17,066 bases of DNA, from NCBI GenBank assembly GCA_937872125.1, contig CALMNY010000493.1, positions 1 to 17,066 on the forward strand, written 5' to 3'. This document shows positions 15,638 to 17,066 of the stretch, piece by piece. The position numbers and the translations under genes are program-made. The DNA is from an uncultured Candidatus Competibacteraceae bacterium (lineage in GTDB: Bacteria > Pseudomonadota > Gammaproteobacteria > Competibacterales > Competibacteraceae). Positions within the stretch are counted from its first letter, which is position 1; each line of letters begins with the position of its first letter. Under the pieces are notes generated by a model that did not search any database, was not told where the DNA came from, and was given only the letters and a program-made list of their open reading frames with translations.

Positions 15638-16630
15638 TTAGACCCCGTACAGGCCCAGCTTCTCGAACAGGGCTTCATCGCGCGCCATTTGCGGATTGCT
15701 GGTGGTCAACAGCTTGTCGCCGTAGAAAATCGAATTGGCCCCGGCCAGGAAGCACAACGCCTGTTCGGCCTCGCTCATCTGTTCACGCCCAGCGGACAGA
15801 CGGACGTAGCTGCGCGGCATGGTGATGCGGGCGGCGGCGATGGTGCGCGCGAACTCGAAAATATCGGTCGGTTCGTTGTTGGCGAGCGGCGTGCCGGGAA
15901 TGGCGACCAGGTTGTTGATCGGCACCGATTCCGGCGGCGGATCGAGATTGGCCAGCGTGGCGATCAGCCCGGCCCGGTGCAGGCGCGATTCCCCCAGGCC
16001 GACGATGCCGCCGCTGCATACCTTGAGACCGGCCTCCCGCACGCCGCGCAAGGTATCGAGCCGATCCTGGTAGGTATGAGTGGTGACGATCTCCTCGTAA
16101 TACTCCGGGGCGGTGTCGAGATTATGGTTGTAGTAATCCAGGCCAGCTTCCCGCAACTGTTGCGCCTGCCCTTCCTTGAGCATCCCCAGCGTCACACAGG
16201 TTTCCAGCCCGAGCGCCTTGACCGCGCGCACCATGTCCAGCACCGGCCCCATGTCCTTGTCCTTGGGACCACGCCAAGCCGCGCCCATGCAGAACCGGCT
16301 GGCGCCTTGCTCCTTGGCGGCCCGGGCGGCGGCCATCACTTCGTCGAGCGCCATCAGGTTCTGATTTTCCAGGCCGGTATGGTGGCGCTTGGACTGCGAG
16401 CAATAGCCGCAATCCTCGGAACAGTTGCCGGTCTTGATCGACAGCAGAGTCGAACGCTGCACCGCGTTGGGAGCGAAATTCGCCCGCAAGACTTCCTGCG
16501 CCCGAAACAGCAGATCGGCGAAAGGCAGCTCGAACAGCGCCAGCACCGCTTCCACGCTCCAGGCGGGGACGTGGAAGATCAGGGACTGCGCATCAAGCGG
16601 GGTTTGCGACGGTGTAGCGACGTTATTCAT
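15638..16630 (-). CDS. bioB: Biotin synthase, radical SAM enzyme
   Basis: The 330-aa product inserts sulfur into dethiobiotin to make biotin, using a [4Fe-4S] cluster with SAM and a sacrificial [2Fe-2S] cluster. The radical SAM motif is in [16 protein letters not shown] (Cys70, Cys74, Cys77). [40 protein letters not shown] and [17 protein letters not shown] are family signatures. The ATG at 16630 is chosen because upstream in-frame sequence reaches back towards the preceding gene's terminator and does not resemble BioB. The ribosome site is weak (CAGGCCCT). It is the first gene of the bio cluster. Confidence 0.97.
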   Translation of the reverse strand: MNNVATPSQTPLDAQSLIFHVPAWSVEAVLALFELPFADLLFRAQEVLRANFAPNAVQRSTLLSIKTGNCSEDCGYCSQSKRHHTGLENQNLMALDEVMAAARAAKEQGASRFCMGAAWRGPKDKDMGPVLDMVRAVKALGLETCVTLGMLKEGQAQQLREAGLDYYNHNLDTAPEYYEEIVTTHTYQDRLDTLRGVREAGLKVCSGGIVGLGESRLHRAGLIATLANLDPPPESVPINNLVAIPGTPLANNEPTDIFEFARTIAAARITMPRSYVRLSAGREQMSEAEQALCFLAGANSIFYGDKLLTTSNPQMARDEALFEKLGLYGV

Positions 16631-16635
16631 AGGGC

Positions 16636-16673
16636 CTGATTTCCGGGATGGATGGACGAGGTTTAAGAGTATA
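16636..16673 (-). promoter_or_regulatory. Candidate bioB promoter with a weak BirA-like operator
   Basis: On the minus strand TATACT (16668-16673) matches five of six bases of a -10 box; the -35 region is poor. Directly after it, TCTTAAACC (16660-16668) matches seven of nine bases of the BirA operator half TTGTAAACC. Fifteen bases further, GGAAATCAG (16636-16644) matches only four of nine of GGTTTACAA. Position and spacing suit repression by the biotin-protein ligase BirA, but the second half is too weak to be confident. Confidence 0.3.
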
Positions 16674-16698
16674 AGGGGGAAGCGTGAAGAATAAAGGT

Positions 16699-16730
16699 GA
16701 AAAGCCAATGGCTATGGTAGGTCATTGGCT
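16699..16730 (-). terminator. Intrinsic terminator after the debranching-enzyme gene
   Basis: On the minus strand AGCCAATG (16730-16723) and CATTGGCT (16710-16703) form a perfect 8-bp stem with a 12-nt loop, followed at once by TTTT-C (the T ending the stem plus TTT at 16702-16700, then C at 16699). It starts 10 nt after the TAG at 16741 and separates this gene from bioB. Confidence 0.7.
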
Positions 16731-16740
16731 ATGCCCGCCA

Positions 16741-17066
16741 CTACTCTCCAAGCGCGCCGGCTGAAAGCGTTTCTGGCTGATCGGGAACTGGCGGCAGCGG
16801 GCCATGCTCCCCCTTCAACCGTTCCAGCCGCTGCCAGGCTTCCAGCACACAGGCTGCCGACCAGGCCTGCGCCGGCGCGCCACGCGGATGATGGGGCGGG
16901 GCGCCATCGAAAATCTCGCTGACCGTGCCCAAGCCGGCATCGCACAAATGATCGCGGATCGGTTCCAGCCAGGCTTGCGCCGCCGCCGCGTCGCCGTGAA
17001 TCTGGTATTCAGCCAGGGCGTAATGGCCCAGCAGCCAGGCCCACACCGGCCCCTGATGGTAGCCGC
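16741..17066 (-). CDS. Glycogen-debranching-type enzyme, C-terminal fragment
   Basis: Only the last 108 residues are in the window; the 5' part lies beyond the right edge. GYHQGPVWAWLLGHYALAEY, then TVSEIFDGAPPHHPRGAPAQ followed by AWSAACVLEAWQRL, match the end of the (alpha/alpha)6-barrel domain of bacterial amylo-alpha-1,6-glucosidases (GDE_C family), which remove branch stubs from glycogen. Most family members have GC(I/P)AQAWS where this one reads GAPAQAWS, a small deviation. The last 25 or so residues (PLPPVPDQPETLSAGALGE) are an unstructured tail. The same-strand gene bioB follows after a terminator, so the two are probably separate units. Confidence 0.8.
   Translation of the reverse strand, partial: GYHQGPVWAWLLGHYALAEYQIHGDAAAAQAWLEPIRDHLCDAGLGTVSEIFDGAPPHHPRGAPAQAWSAACVLEAWQRLERLKGEHGPLPPVPDQPETLSAGALGE

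Noticed and set aside
14429..16639. Open frame of 736 codons on the plus strand across bioA and bioB
   Set aside because: It spans two well-supported minus-strand genes and has no domain motifs; it is a mirror of GC-rich codon use.
16631..16708. Longer bioB N-terminus (26 extra residues)
   Set aside because: The extra sequence runs back to the upstream gene's terminator and does not resemble BioB; it is open by chance.

Overview
This is a GC-rich bacterial chromosome segment, most likely from a gammaproteobacterium. The evidence is the glycine decarboxylase P-protein split into GcvPA and GcvPB, a BioC-type biotin operon (bioB-bioA-bioF-bioC-bioD), a small integral-membrane DgkA, a Tpx peroxidase and a CheB-CheR-PAS fusion. 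A Competibacter/Chromatiales-like lineage is a guess only. I see no rRNA, tRNA, CRISPR array, insertion sequence or phage gene. No stretch over 300 bases lacks a gene; the longest gap is about 200 bases at 3715-3914.

Layout. (1) 1-3714, minus strand: a two-gene signalling unit made of a CheB-CheR-coiled-coil-PAS fusion and a PAS sensor protein that runs off the left edge; the two overlap by ATGA. (2) 3915-9395, plus strand: the glycine cleavage genes gcvT, gcvH, gcvPA and gcvPB. The two P-protein genes are separated by a terminator-like hairpin, a thiol peroxidase gene (tpx) and a HicB/HicA-type toxin-antitoxin pair. (3) 9402-11054, plus strand: dgkA, then an uncharacterised protein with a basic N-terminus, a conserved-looking middle region and a TPR-like C-terminus. 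It meets bioD tail to tail, 5 bp apart. (4) 11060-16630, minus strand: bioB, bioA, a RelE/ParE-type toxin with its antitoxin, bioF, bioC and bioD. (5) 16741-17066, minus strand: the C-terminal end of a glycogen-debranching-type enzyme, followed by a likely intrinsic terminator before bioB.

How the genes work together. GcvT, GcvH and GcvPA/PB are three of the four glycine cleavage components; the lipoamide dehydrogenase (L-protein) is not here. BioC starts pimelate synthesis by methylating malonyl-ACP, and BioF, BioA, BioD and BioB then carry out the four ring-building steps. No bioH-type esterase is present in the window. The signalling pair resembles chemotaxis-derived modules but has no receiver domain.

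The most notable point is that both housekeeping operons are interrupted by a small toxin-antitoxin module. The RelE-type module lies 16 nt ahead of bioF and has a cluster of GGTTC half-sites around its own promoter. The HicBA pair sits just ahead of gcvPB, behind a perfect 10-bp hairpin. I found no clearly new multi-gene system; the families are mostly familiar and the interest is in their arrangement.
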